From the NCBI GenBank assembly GCA_026874595.1, contig CM049318.1, positions 8,782,741-8,846,740 of the forward strand: a stretch of 64,000 nt of DNA, read 5' to 3'. Below, one piece after another: positions 45,819 through 58,175 of this stretch (within the stretch, counting starts at the first letter, position 1; each line of letters opens with the position of its first letter). Origin of the DNA: Sipunculus nudus. Taxonomy: Eukaryota; Annelida; Sipuncula; Golfingiida; Sipunculidae. A program made the translations under genes and the position numbers. Under the pieces are notes generated by a model. That model saw only the letters and a list, made by a program, of their open reading frames with translations, searched no databases and was not told the DNA's origin.

Positions 45819-48800
45819 CATCACATGCACATGATACTTTGAATCTTTGATATGGCCCACAGCGTGATGTGCTGCTTAAGTAAATGATTAACAGGTACTG
45901 GGGTAGACTGGGAGCCCACTGTAAGATTATCGATGTGCGCCAGGAAGGCATTAATAGAGCACCCTGCAGGTACCAGTCTATCAATGGTTAAATTATTATC
46001 TTTAAATCATGGCAGTCTTTCAAAGATCGTTGGGGGGGGGTGTAATTAATTTAAATATTAAGGTAAGAACATGCTCATGTTATTAGAAAGACAATCTACT
46101 ACCAAGGGCATGATCAAATGTACATAGATGTATCTCTTTTTTTACTGTCCTTTTTTACCCAAATTTTCTTCAGCTTTCAAACTGTTCTATGTTTTTTATG
46201 ATTAAAGACTACATGCCTACAGGATTTCCTCTGAGGATAATGTTGAATAGTGCATATGATGAAAAAAAAAATGACGTTATTATTTACAGATCACCACAAT
46301 ATACAAATGAATTCTAAATCTATTTGAATATTCTTTTAATAATATAACAGGTTAAATTATTAATACCCACAGTATAATGAAGAATTTCTTATACTAATTG
46401 AATATTCTATTAATAATATAACTACATCCGGTTATAATTCTGAGATCAGATACATCACCCTCTTTGGTATGAAAACCATTAGCTTCATCCATATCAATTT
46501 TCCTGTAGGCACCTATTCTATAAATGTTCTTTTTTTTCCTTCATGATATCTTGTTATTGTAAGTGCAGTAGAGCGTAGTTTTTCTGAAAAAGTTTTCTTC
46601 TGTTATCAGATACTGACTCACCCAAATTAATAAAGCTAGCCCATAATAAACATTTCACAATATACTGTAACATTTTCAATCGATTTAATTAATTAATTAT
46701 TGGTGAACAGCCCTGTCCTGGTATCAATTGGTACTGAACCTACATCATGTCACGCATGGCTGCCATGATGACTACATAATCCCGCATGCCCATCCAGCAG
46801 TGTTGGATTTCTGCAGGGGGCTGCATGTGGATGCCACCTGTGTTATATAAGTTGCTAGTATTTGCCCTGGTCTTTGAAAATGATAAAAGAGCTGACAGTG
46901 CTTTAAGGCTGAATAAAAGAATATAAAACTACAAGAATATAAGTTTTTGTTTAGATACGTCCTAGAAGCCAACCCTAGGTAACATGTGGCAGGGTATAGC
47001 CTCTGTCTAAGCCTGGATGATGAGATACCCACCTCAAGCCTTGCCTCGCTAGTATTAAAGTCTTAACTGAATACTGGATTCATATATTATACTCAACTCC
47101 AAGAAAATATGATTATTTGTGTATTTGTTAACCACAACAAATGCGTCATCCAGGCGCAGGGCACCACACATATGGAAAGGGTCTCTCTACATGCAGGGGC
47201 CTGTGTGTGTCCCTCATGGACAAATACCTTCATGTATGAAATGGTAGACCCAGTTGTGGCTCTGTAGGACACACAGAGCCACAGGCAAAGGCCTACTTTC
47301 ATCTAGCCGACAGAGTGCAGCATTTGTTTTGAGTACATCTAACCCTGTATGTTGGGTGCCTGTCCCAGTGAGCCAGTGTAATTGTTTCTGGCAGCAGTGT
47401 GCATGTCTTACATCATCCTTGTAACCACACCATTGGCTACACAGTACCACAACCACTAGCCCATAAGAATGAACTCCTCAATTGCTTTTTTTTCAGTGAC
47501 TGACGCATTGTGGAGTCCATAGATGGCACCTGTAGTTAACTGTGATTATAACACTCCATACACAACTGTGAGATTTAACATATATCCATTGATTAATGTT
47601 CAGTACATCTATGTGTATTGTATATTTGACCACTAGAAAACATTACTGTTCTGTTCTCAGCCCTATTTTGCACCAAGGAAGTTAAAATATGAACATAATA
47701 GTACACAGGCCTAAAGCCTTATACAGGACTGTCACAAAATGCAAGATGTCTACCGGGGCTGTTAATGCTTCAATTCTCTCTGGACAAATACTATCAGTTG
47801 TTGATGTTACAGGTGCTTCATGCTTTCCAAAATGGCTATTTTTTATTACAGGCCTTTTGACATACAACATTATGTGAAGATTGGTTTGCTAAAACCATAG
47901 GAAATATTTTTATTTAATTTTCTTTCTAAGAGTAACAGATCGTATCGTGCTATAACCTAAATTAGCCCTCTGGTGGGCTGGCGACACAACAGAAACCTGA
48001 AACCTGTTGCGTCAAAGTGGGCGGCTACACAACCACTAGCTACACACATGGGTTGTTACCAGGGTTACACACTGGATTGTTTTAGCCCACCAAGTGCACG
48101 TTTCATCATATTACAGCTAGGTGGGCAAAGAACTTAGCAGTGATTATGTAACACATGCACACCGCTTGCTGAAACACTCACCAGGGCTCACCATGACAGG
48201 CAAACAACACTAACTGACTAAGGACCAGATTACTCAAACTAAGTGCATCCCTACCAGATGCATGCATTCAGTCCACAATATAAATGAAGACAGTGACCTG
48301 TGGCTCTGTGTTTACTACTGTATATACAATTTGCTGAAAAAATTGTGTCAGTGTGCATTGGAAAATGCAGTGATGGTACTGATGACTGGGGCTCCTGTAT
48401 AAGTACTGTAAAAGCATTAACCCGAGATAGAATTACAAGGCAAATTTGCCCCATTATCGCCCAGCCGGCATTTTTTAATTCAGACAGAACCTCAAAATAC
48501 AGGTTGTTTCGGCCCGAAAAATATTCATACACATTAAGGAAACAAATAAGCTATTAAAAATCAACAAGCACATGGTACACATATGTGGAATTTCAGAAAT
48601 CTGCTTTAGTTTTACTTCAATCATTAAAACCCCAGAAAACTACCATGTCTGAACATTTCTCCTGTGTTTTCCATTTTTAAGCCTGTTTAATTCCGTTTTG
48701 CCAGGATAAAGATTTTGAATCAGATCAAAGTATAAACCAGTTAAGCTTACCATGTTTGTATTTTTTGTAGGTTCTGCCCTAAAGATGTGTTCTTAGTTGT

Positions 48801-49230
48801 GTTCGACCTAATTTCTGTCACGTTTCGCCGGCTGTCAACTGCAAGTCATCACGGATTGCTGGCTCTCATTGTCAGCTTTCTCTTCCTTCATTACAGAAGA
48901 GTGGTATTCTTCTTTATCCGCTAGATGGCAGTTTGGCGCGATTTGGAAAACTTTCTTCTGTTACATTCAGTAGTCTAAAAATTCTTATAATTAATTCGGA
49001 ACGAGTATAGCATCCGGTCTTCTAGACGAGGTTATGGGTGAATACGGACGGACGTAATGATGTTAAGGATTCGTGTAATGTAGAAGTAAGAGGCATGTCG
49101 ATGTCATATCATCAGCCATGTCGTGGCTTATGTGCGGATTACTACTAATATGAGACGGTCCAGTCAGTTTAGACCTATCTTGGAAATGAAGACTGGATTC
49201 TATACTCGGGCTATTATGTCATTGAATTCT
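45819..49230. other. Non-coding stretch upstream of the DIRS element
   Basis: AT-rich, with no recognised coding exon. Around 48770-49120 a less AT-rich patch holds CCGCTAGATGGCAGT (48918-48932), one mismatch from the CTCF core. It could be a promoter or enhancer, and PSMB3 exon 1 may lie in this range (candidate ATG|GTAGTT at 48646-48641, minus strand). Neither is established. Confidence 0.45.
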
Positions 49231-49237
49231 AAATAAA

Positions 49238-49277
<40 letters not shown>

Positions 49278-49375
49278 GTTATTATTATTATTGTTATAAT
49301 AATAAAAATTATTATTATTTATTTATTACTACAATTATAATAATAACTATAAATATAATTATTATTATTGTAATG
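49230..49375. repeat. (AAT/TTA)n microsatellite
   Basis: Runs of AAT then ATT trinucleotides over about 145 bp that can fold on themselves. Confidence 0.93.
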
Positions 49376-49563
49376 TAGGAAACAGGGGGCAGAGGCCGCT
49401 ACCGCCACTAGAAGCTGAGCATTCAAACTATACTCAAAATAAAGTTATGATTACAATACCGGTATTTTTTATAATACTTTGAGTCCAATGTTATGTAAAA
49501 TGCCCCCCCCCCGCACCCCCTCCCCCCCCCCCCCGGTGATAAACGTGTACCCATCCCCTGATA

Positions 49564-49680
49564 CTGTGGTTTGCTTTATATTTGCGAGGCTAAAACTTCG
49601 CGATTCACCATTCTTCAGTAAATAATAAAGATCAGAACACGCGAAAGCGTCAAGCGGCAAATTTTTGTTTTCTTTGAACT
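49564..49680. mobile_element. Partial copy of the CTGTGGTT MITE
   Basis: TA, then CTGTGGTTTGCTTTATATTT, GCGAGGCTAAAACTTCGCG, matching the end of the MITE at 26288-26718 (nearest its right end reversed). The far end was not found, so this is a truncated copy or end fragment. Confidence 0.65.
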
Positions 49681-50199
49681 TATATGCATATTTAGATATT
49701 AAAATAATTATTTAAATACATAGGCCTGTATTAAGATATATCGAATAAATAATGTCACAAATATTGATATTTACATAATTGGATTATTGATATAAACAAA
49801 TTGCAAATTCAATTCATTTCATTATATTTTCAAGAGACACAATACGCTTTTATGTTACGCTTTTATGTTTGTAAGCTATCATTACCAGTTACTAAAAAAC
49901 AGTCAGCGTAAAATATTTGTGATATCGTCAAAACGGGTTTAGGAAGCGTCAACAAAATGGGAAGCTAGGTCTAAATTAAGTCCATAACCTAATATTAACA
50001 GATGTGCGAAATTTTGTGTTAATTCTTGAAAACATTGCTCAGAAAAACTTGTCTGAATTTCTAAAACAAGGCCTACAGGCCTAATGCGAACCTGTGCATT
50101 GGGAAATACACCAGGTATAATGCTTCAATGCTGGACCATTACTTCTCATGTATATGAACAATGCAGGTACTAAACATTTTGAATAAGAAACAATTACAC

Positions 50200-51420
50200 A
50201 AACATCACTGCTGAAATTCTGACATGGGTGCACAAAAATACAACTATGGACCCATGGGTCTCAATGCTCAGCTGAATTTGTCTATAAGGATATTTTTAAA
50301 GAAATTTTTCAGAATGACAGTCCTGTGACCTTAACCAATGACCTTGTGACCAAAAAACCTTAGAACTTAATATCCTTGAACTTGCAGCATTAGGATTATT
50401 GAAACAATCTTTTAAAAAGTGACCTTGACCTCTGACCAGAAAACCTCAATTTCTACAGGTTTCCTCACTTTAGGCAAGTAAGCCATGTGTGAACGTTGGA
50501 AAGTTCAGGATGAAAAGTTTGATTTAGAGTGCATCCACAATCTTTTTAAAGATGTGGCTCCTGTGACCTTCAACTTAGATCGCTGGACCCTGGTAATCAA
50601 AATGAATTTACCTATGTGGTTGGTCATTATTAAATCAAGTTTGAAGCCAGTTTATTTTTAGTAAATAAATAGAAAAATATTCGTTAAAATAGAAAAAATA
50701 CAGGTGGCGCTACCACATTTCAGGAACTGACAAAACTAGTCATGGTCAATATTCAAGGCAATATTCATGACAAACCATGCATTAATTATCAAGATATTGG
50801 AGGTTTTGTATCAAATTTCTTATTATTCTGGGGGGTACTTTCAAGCCCCGTAGCTCAAAGGATATAGGTCGCAGTGACCTAATTTCAGGTTTCCAAGGAG
50901 ATTTTTTATTGACCTCCCACGATTCTCACTTAGAAAATTCTAGGACCAGCTGTTAAGATTTGTGCCCTGCTAACAGACGGCCGGATATCCGTATGGACGA
51001 CGGACAAAGCGCCATTCCTACACCTGTTGACTTACAGTCAGCTGAGCTAAAAATGATTGTAGCTGGCACCACCAGTCTTGTATACAACGAAGCTATCAGA
51101 GATATATACATATGCCCAAGTTCAGACTAATATAACAAACCCGTCCTGAGAAATAAGCAGGGACACACACTGTGCAAAATTATTGTAGGTGGCACCACCA
51201 GTCTTGTATACGACAAATCTATTCGATAGGTATAAATATGCCCAATTTCAGGATGATATATCAAATTCCTCAATAGAAATAAGCACGCACAAAAGTCGCA
51301 CACTGTGCAAAAGTAACTGTAGGTGGTGACACCTGTCTTGTGAACGAGAAACCCATCAAAGGCGCAAAGACAGGTCAAAATATCAGGCCAATACATCAAA
51401 CTTACCTTATGTCTGATGCA
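50200..51420. repeat. Palindrome-family repeats with degraded hairpin tail
   Basis: Modules with GGTGGCGCTACCAC (about 50703), a tail with ACGGCCGGATATCCGT and GGACGACGGACAAAG, then GTTGACTTACAGTCAGCTGA and GCTAAAAATG (about 51026-51054). Two further modules follow with GGTGGCACCACCAGTCTTGT. Confidence 0.75.
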
Positions 51421-51424
51421 TGGG

Positions 51425-51850
51425 GCTGACCACGCTTAGGTGAGAAAGGCAGTTGCCCCGAGTGAACTGTGACAAATTTGCTTGCTCAGGCTACTGCACT
51501 GAGTGAACTCATGACCTGCACCTGGCTAGACTGGGTGAACTTTTGACCTGTACCTGGCTGCACTGAGTGAACTCTTGACCTGTTGCCTAATCTGATACAG
51601 TTGGCAGTCTGCCAAAGCTATAAATAGATTGGCTCCACATGCAGCCCGGAGAGGCATGACACCCATGAGGTGATCACATGGTGCCCATGAGGTGTTCACA
51701 TGTCACCCACGAGGGGATCACATGCCTTGTGCTTGGCTGCACTGACTGAACTCTTGACCTATATCTGGCTGCACTGAATGAACTCTTGATCTATTGCCAA
51801 ATCTGAATCAGTTGGCAGTTTCTTAACCTATTTAAATATACAGACACAAT
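51425..51850. repeat. Imperfect minisatellites
   Basis: About six copies of a GGCTGCACTGAGTGAACTCT plus TGACCT unit with variable spacing, enclosing three roughly 22-bp units based on CCCATGAGGTGATCACATG (51660-51722). Confidence 0.75.
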
Positions 51851-52079
51851 CTTAGCCTGTTGGCAAATCTGTTTACACATACTGAAAGACTTTGGCTAAA
51901 ATGCATTTTTTCAAGCTGACATATTCATAAACTTTTTATCAAAATATCTAGAATAATAAAAGATGCAGTTTTTTCATAAATGAGCTGAATCCCACAACAT
52001 TTGATATATGACAGATTATTGCATAAAATCTGGGGATGGTAGTTCCTGCTATTCTGAGAAATTATGGGTTAATGTACAG

Positions 52080-53745
52080 ATGACCAATGCCCCCCGTACA
52101 AAAAAGGTCAATGCAGGTGACCACCAATACCTGAATTTCATATATGGCTCATGTGACCAACACTGGCAGAAAATTTGGTGATGATAGCTCCGGCCGTTTC
52201 TGAGATTGTCATTTTAGTATGCTTTTTTTGGACAGATGACTAAGTTCAACTTCCTGTGACTCCGCAAAAATTCACCGAACTTGAACCATTCAAACAAACT
52301 TGAGAGAGATTGTATAAAAGATTATTTATGAGAAATATTGAACAAACTGGCTTGACCGTTTCAGAGGAGAAAATTTTTAAAGTTTTTTTTTAGCTTTTTT
52401 TCTATAAAATCTGAGAAAATGCAGATTTTTTCAGATGGCTAGTTTTTTTGCATTAAATTTCATGATGCTAGCTCCAGTCAATCCAATAGTATGAGTTAAC
52501 GTATACCTGTGATTGTAAACACTGCCTGGCATGAGGAATATCTAAAATCATAAATCTACATTTTTTTGGAAGTTTTTAAAAAACATTCTTGTCAATATTA
52601 ACCAAAGATAACCTGAAATCTAAATGTCTGGAGGCATGATGTAACGGATGCTGATAAACTGGTTCCAGGCTAGATGTATCTGCTTCACACAGCTAACATA
52701 TATGGTAAAATGACTCAATTCAATCTTTATTATTCAGCCAAAATTCATTCTTTGGAACCAAAGAAGACAATGTATTATTATAAGAATTATTCAGGGGATT
52801 ATTCTTGTAAAATATTAAACAAATTGGCCTCAGTGGCGTCAGTCAAAAAACGTTTTGCAGGTTTATAATTCATATGGGAAAATAAAGCAAAATGGCAAAG
52901 TTAAGCTTCCCATAACTCAGCCAAAAATCACTGAACCAAAACCATTTGAACAAACTTCAATTATCAACATCTAAGGATAATTAATGTGTGAGATTTAAGA
53001 ATTTGGCCCAGTGGTTTTTGAGAAGAAGATCTTTGTAGCCACTGAGCTAAAATGGGCTGTTATGGCATATGACTAAATTCAGCTTCCCATAACTCAGCCA
53101 AAAGTCACTGAACTGAGACCATTTGAACAAACTTCAAAAAGCACTACCCTAGGATCATTTCTGTGCGATATTAAACAATTTGACCATATGGTTTCAGAGA
53201 AGAAGTTTTTTTTAGCTGTCAGTATGATATGGGCACTGATGACCCCCGTACAAAAAATACCGATGCAGGTGGCGCCACCAATACCTCAATTTCAGATATG
53301 ACTCATGTGACCAACATTAGTATAAAATTTGGTGATGATAGCTCCAGCGGTTTCTAAGATTGTAATTTTAGTATGCTTTTTTGGACAGATGACTAAGTTC
53401 AACTATCTGTAACTCGGCCAAAAATCACCGAACTTAAACCATTCGAACAAACTTGAGAAAGATTGTTCCAGGGATCATTTCTGTGAAATATTGGACAATT
53501 TGGCTGAACAGTTTTGGAGAAGAAGATTTTTAAAGCTTTTTTAGCTTTCTCCCTATAAAATCTAAGAAAATGCAGTTAGCCAAAAAATAAGCAAAATCCG
53601 ATAGAGTTTTTTAGATGACTATTTTTTTGCATAAAATTTCGTGATGCTAACTCTTGCCGTTTTTAAGATAGTATAGGTTAACGTACAGACGACGGACGAC
53701 GGACGACGCCACACCATCGCATAAGCTCACAGGTTCGCTAAAAAA
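52080..53745. repeat. Palindrome-family repeats (two long modules)
   Basis: Two diverged copies of the type at 26230-27175, with an exact palindrome at 53268-53279, GATGATAGCTCC, TTTGGACAGATGACTAAGTT, and the end CATCGCATAAGCTCACAGGT plus TCGCTAAAAAAG near 53717-53747. Neither copy contains the MITE, so they preserve its empty site. Confidence 0.8.
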
Positions 53746-55272
53746 GTATCAAAAATCCATATCCCGTTCGAATGTGTCCGCGATAGTTCATCAAAAATAC
53801 TATAGCTGTGTTCGCAATAGTTCATCAGAAATACAGCTGAATTTTAGACTTTGCTGCATGATGTATGCATGGACATCAGGCGACTTTTGTTATATGAATG
53901 GCAATTGGAATGGATTTGAATACAATTTCATTAATATGACTATATATGCGAATGAAAAATAATAAGATTTAGGAAATATTATAGGTGCACTTGGTTTAAG
54001 CAACAGACAATTAGGATTCCTACCACAGATAGAATACAACGCATAAATTTTGTTTAACAAAAATGTTCGAGATCTGTCAAAATTTAGTATGGCTATTATT
54101 AATAAAATTATCATGCGACCGGTCCTTAGGTACGCTCCTTACTAGATCGGGAGAGCTGCTGGCTACAAAACTTAACTCCGTCCGTCCCCTTGAAGTCTTC
54201 CCCCCTCTCTGACCCATAGGGGACCCTCTTAAGGTACAGAGAGGCCTGCCAAAAGGCATAGGGCAGAGTCTGGTTATAGCTGTAGATGGTAGCCAGTCCA
54301 GACCCGGGTTCGTGAGGAAAGTGAAAGGGGCGTGAATGGGTTAGCCGACTTATTGTAAAGGAAGAGTTGTTAATCTTTTTATATGCAAGGGTATATGGAA
54401 TACTTTGTAAATAGTATCGAACAGACGGACGATGGATGCGGGATGGAAAAAAAACACCATGCAAAAACACATTCTGTCATTCTGGTCTGCGTACATCCTC
54501 AGTAAATTATCGAGATATTCAACCTGGCGGCTGTAGGGTTTCATCTCACTGGGCTATTTGATGAACGTTAAGCGATTTTAGGTCATGCAAAATTATAATT
54601 TATAGCCCTAAATAGGATCTATCATTAAATATCTGTAACATATTTTAAACCTTTATTTACATTTATTAAAAATTACAATAAGTCATCCAAACATACATAG
54701 GCAATTGACACATTATGCAAGATATTCTGATATCACAGTTTTATTCTCAATCTTATAAAATCTTATTTCTTATCACATGCATCATATGTGAGTGAACAGT
54801 TTCTGTATGTTAATCAAGAAATGCCTGAACATATGTAAAAAAAATCTATAACAACACTTTTGGAAAATGCCAATTTTAACAAAAACTTCTGAACCTGTGT
54901 AAATATATACAAAGTTATAGCCATGCCGGTGGGCGCCGGTCGGTGGTAGCCGGGACGGGAATTCTGCCGGCTGGCACACAGATAACATATGCAACCCACC
55001 GACCGGCACAAAAATCTTAAAAATCGTCAAAAAACAGCTACCAGCAATTGAATCTTTGGTTATATATTACCCCAAACTACATTTAATTTGTAACCCATAA
55101 GTATGTTTACAAAAATGAATCAATCGAGAGCCAAAATAAACACTGAAAATGAGTAATAATACATAGAACGCATGTATAAAGCTTACATATTCCGATACCG
55201 CCGTGACCACCTCCGCTTGCTTCGCAACTGTTCATAAATTTAGCTGGCACTCAAATTTATCTAGCTATAACC

Positions 55273-55320
<48 letters not shown>

Positions 55321-55335
55321 TTATATATACATGTA

Positions 55336-55367
<32 letters not shown>

Positions 55368-56240
55368 GGTGTAGGTGTGTGTGATGCATACTTTAAGTAG
55401 ATTATATGATTTCAATTTTATTTTTCATATTAAACATTTTATATTTGACATAGGGCTGATTTTACAACATGATGTTACAAATTTAATTTATAAAAATTAA
55501 TAACGATATTTCTTCTTTTATGTTTCACATGTCACATTTTCTATGATGTGGAAATAAAAATATCATTCAACTCCTGTATATTGTATTAATTTTTTTACAA
55601 TGCTTACAACATAATTTTTTATAAACCTTACGGCAGAACAATTAATGATTAAACAAGGTGTGATGTCAGATGTTATTTATATACCTGATCAGGTGTGTAT
55701 GTCTTCAATATACTAGTATGTATTGTACATGTATTTGTCACAAATATTCTTTGACAGTCATGCCGTCTCACTTTCTGGCCTTCCCATCAGTGTGTGTGTT
55801 AAATGACAAGATTCACATAGAATGCTGGAAGTTGCCAGTGGTAAAATATCAACAACATACACATTTAATACATAACAATAGTATAAACCCTAGCTATTGA
55901 AAATACAGACAAATAATGTAATTGTATTACAATGTATTGGCAAGTGAGAGAGATAACAAGAGAGAGAGAGAGGGGGGAAAAAAAAGAGCAGATGTTTCAT
56001 TTAGGATGATACTGGCTGTCAGGGTGTAAGTATATGTTTTTGTAACATCCTGTGGCCAACTGTCTTGGTATCAAACTTCTGTTGTTTTTTTTGTAATTTC
56101 CTCAGTTTTAGCATCTGATGATCAACTTACTAACCACCTTCAGCTCCATGTATGGACACTAGATTTGTAACCAAAGAGCATATAACAGACCCTGTTACCA
56201 TCACTACTGTGCAAAAAGATCAAAATGCATTCGTAAATTT
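53746..56240. other. Non-coding AT-rich sequence
   Basis: Holds compound (TA)n repeats at 55276-55368, a GC-rich patch with a 12-bp inverted repeat (54935-54946 and 54996-55007), and an (AG)n run near 55950. No gene recognised. Confidence 0.55.
55276..55368. repeat. (TA)n compound microsatellite
   Basis: Two TA runs separated by CATTTATATATACATG. Confidence 0.97.
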
Positions 56241-56249
56241 AACATTTCT

Positions 56250-58175
56250 TGTCCCCACAGGTGCCATAGTATCCCCAGACATAGTTAACCCCCCCCCCCC
56301 CCCCACTTTAAAGAATAGGCCCCCATCTTCAGCAGCATATACTAACTCTTGCCAGGCAACCATGATTTCTTCCATCTATCAACTTGAGAAACAATATTTT
56401 TCACCAAATATGGGGGCCAATAGGTTGAATCAGTCTTAAGAAATGGTAAGGTACGTGGCACCAACTGTCTGGTTGATGAGAAAATGACGATCTGCCAAAT
56501 TGTAGACCAGCACATTATATGGTTCTTCAAATATGAGCAATTTTCCCCTACAGCAAATGTACTTTGAAAATGGTGAGGTAGGTGGCACCACCTGTCTGAT
56601 TGACCAGAAAACTCTCCAAGATGGATCGACATGCCAAATTTCAGACCAACACATTTAAGGACTCCTCAGATATGAGCAATTTGCACCCAAAGCACGTGCT
56701 GATATAGGCTATACAAAAAAGATTGCAGAGGGCATTACTAGTCTTTAATACAAGATGGAGGTATCAAAGATCAATTGGCATGCATAATTTGAGCCCAATC
56801 TGTCCATCAGTTTTTGTTTTAAAATGCTCAAAGAACTGTCAAGTGGCAATGATGGATTAGGTGTGAAAACAAGAAAAAGGACATGTGGCGCCACCTGTCT
56901 TCCCAGAAGACAAAGCTATCCAAGATCTTTGATAAATTTGATCTTTGGACCAAACCATGCATTCCTTATTGAGACATTTATGATTTTGTGTGATTTTCAC
57001 CATGTATTGCAATGTTTAAGGTCAAGGTCACTTTTATAGGAATGGTCATGACCCCAATTTAAATATCCATCATCCCATAACCCATGCCTATGTATATGCA
57101 TAATATGAAAGAAATTTGTCCATTAGTTTTTTACAAAAAATGCTCACAATACTGTCAATGGCAATGATTGGGGTTTAAAATGGCACAAAACAAGAAAAGG
57201 TTAAAAGGCGGCACCACCCGTTTCCTTTACATGAAAACACTATCAAGATCTTTGGTCAACTTGATTTTGGGATCAATCCAAGCAATATTTCTTTTATATT
57301 AAGGAATTTGTGTGATTTTCCCCCAAACCTGAGCTTTTCAAGGTCAAGGTCACTCTCCTAGTAAAGGTCATGACCCCATTTTAAATGCACATGTCAAGTC
57401 CATCAGAAATCTGGGCATAAACACAACCCCACATTAAAAAACTAGAATATCAGCAGAAGCTGACAAAAGCCCTCAGCCAAAAGAACAGTGTTTAGAGGTG
57501 GAAACAGTAACAAGTACTAAATATCTGTTCTCACATGGATGTATATCTGTACATGTCTCAGTTATAAATTTAAAATGGTGAGGTATGTACCATGATTCAT
57601 AACAATCCACCAAATGCTTCCTGAAAAATAAGCTTCTAAGTTTTACTCTATTATAAGCTCTGTGACCTTGAAAAGTAGGTCAAGGTCACCCATCTTCGAA
57701 CATGAATGAGATTTTTGTCGATATACATCTTCACCAAAGAAATAAAATTCCTATTGTGAATCCTTTTAGAGATATCCCGCTCACAAGGCCAAAGTTGAAA
57801 AATCCAAGAAAAATTCAATAAAAAATCAGAAATTGCAGGTGGCGCCCCCAAACTTGTGCAGCAGTTACAGACCATCAGTCCCTATGATCATAGTAAGTAT
57901 TGTGAAAATCCATCCAATGGTTCCTGAGAAATAAGCTTCTAAATGTTTTTTCTATAATCAGCTCTAAAACGTAGAAAAATTGGTCAAGGTCACCCATCTT
58001 CGAACTTGACCGAGATTTTGTCAATATACATCTTCACCGAAAAAATAAAATTCTTACGGTGAATCCTTTTCGAGATATCCCGCTCACAAGGTAAAAGTTA
58101 ACGGACGCCGGACGGATGGACGGACAGCTTGGGTGACGACAATAGCCCATCAGCCTAAGGGCTGAGGGCTAAAAA
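56250..58175. repeat. Palindrome-family repeats ending in a hairpin tail
   Basis: Left edge CATAGTATCCCCAGACATAG. Modules have TGTGGCGCCACCTGTCTTCC (56884), GGCGGCACCACCCG (57206) and GGTGGCGCCCCCAAAC (57839). At least five TCAAGGTCA motifs, a diverged tandem pair (about 57570-57800 and 57890-58100), then GGACGCCGGACGGATGGACG and the hairpin 58143-58171 plus AAAAATG. Confidence 0.8.
58143..58171. repeat. Terminal hairpin, second sequence version
   Basis: TAGCCC-A-TCAGCC pairs with GGCTGA-GGGCTA over 12 bp with one bulged A. Several base pairs differ from the hairpin at 33730-33760 while pairing is kept. Confidence 0.7.

Noticed and set aside
54077-54470. Minus-strand open frame of 114 codons
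   Set aside because: No recognisable domain and overlapping frames of similar length; probably chance.
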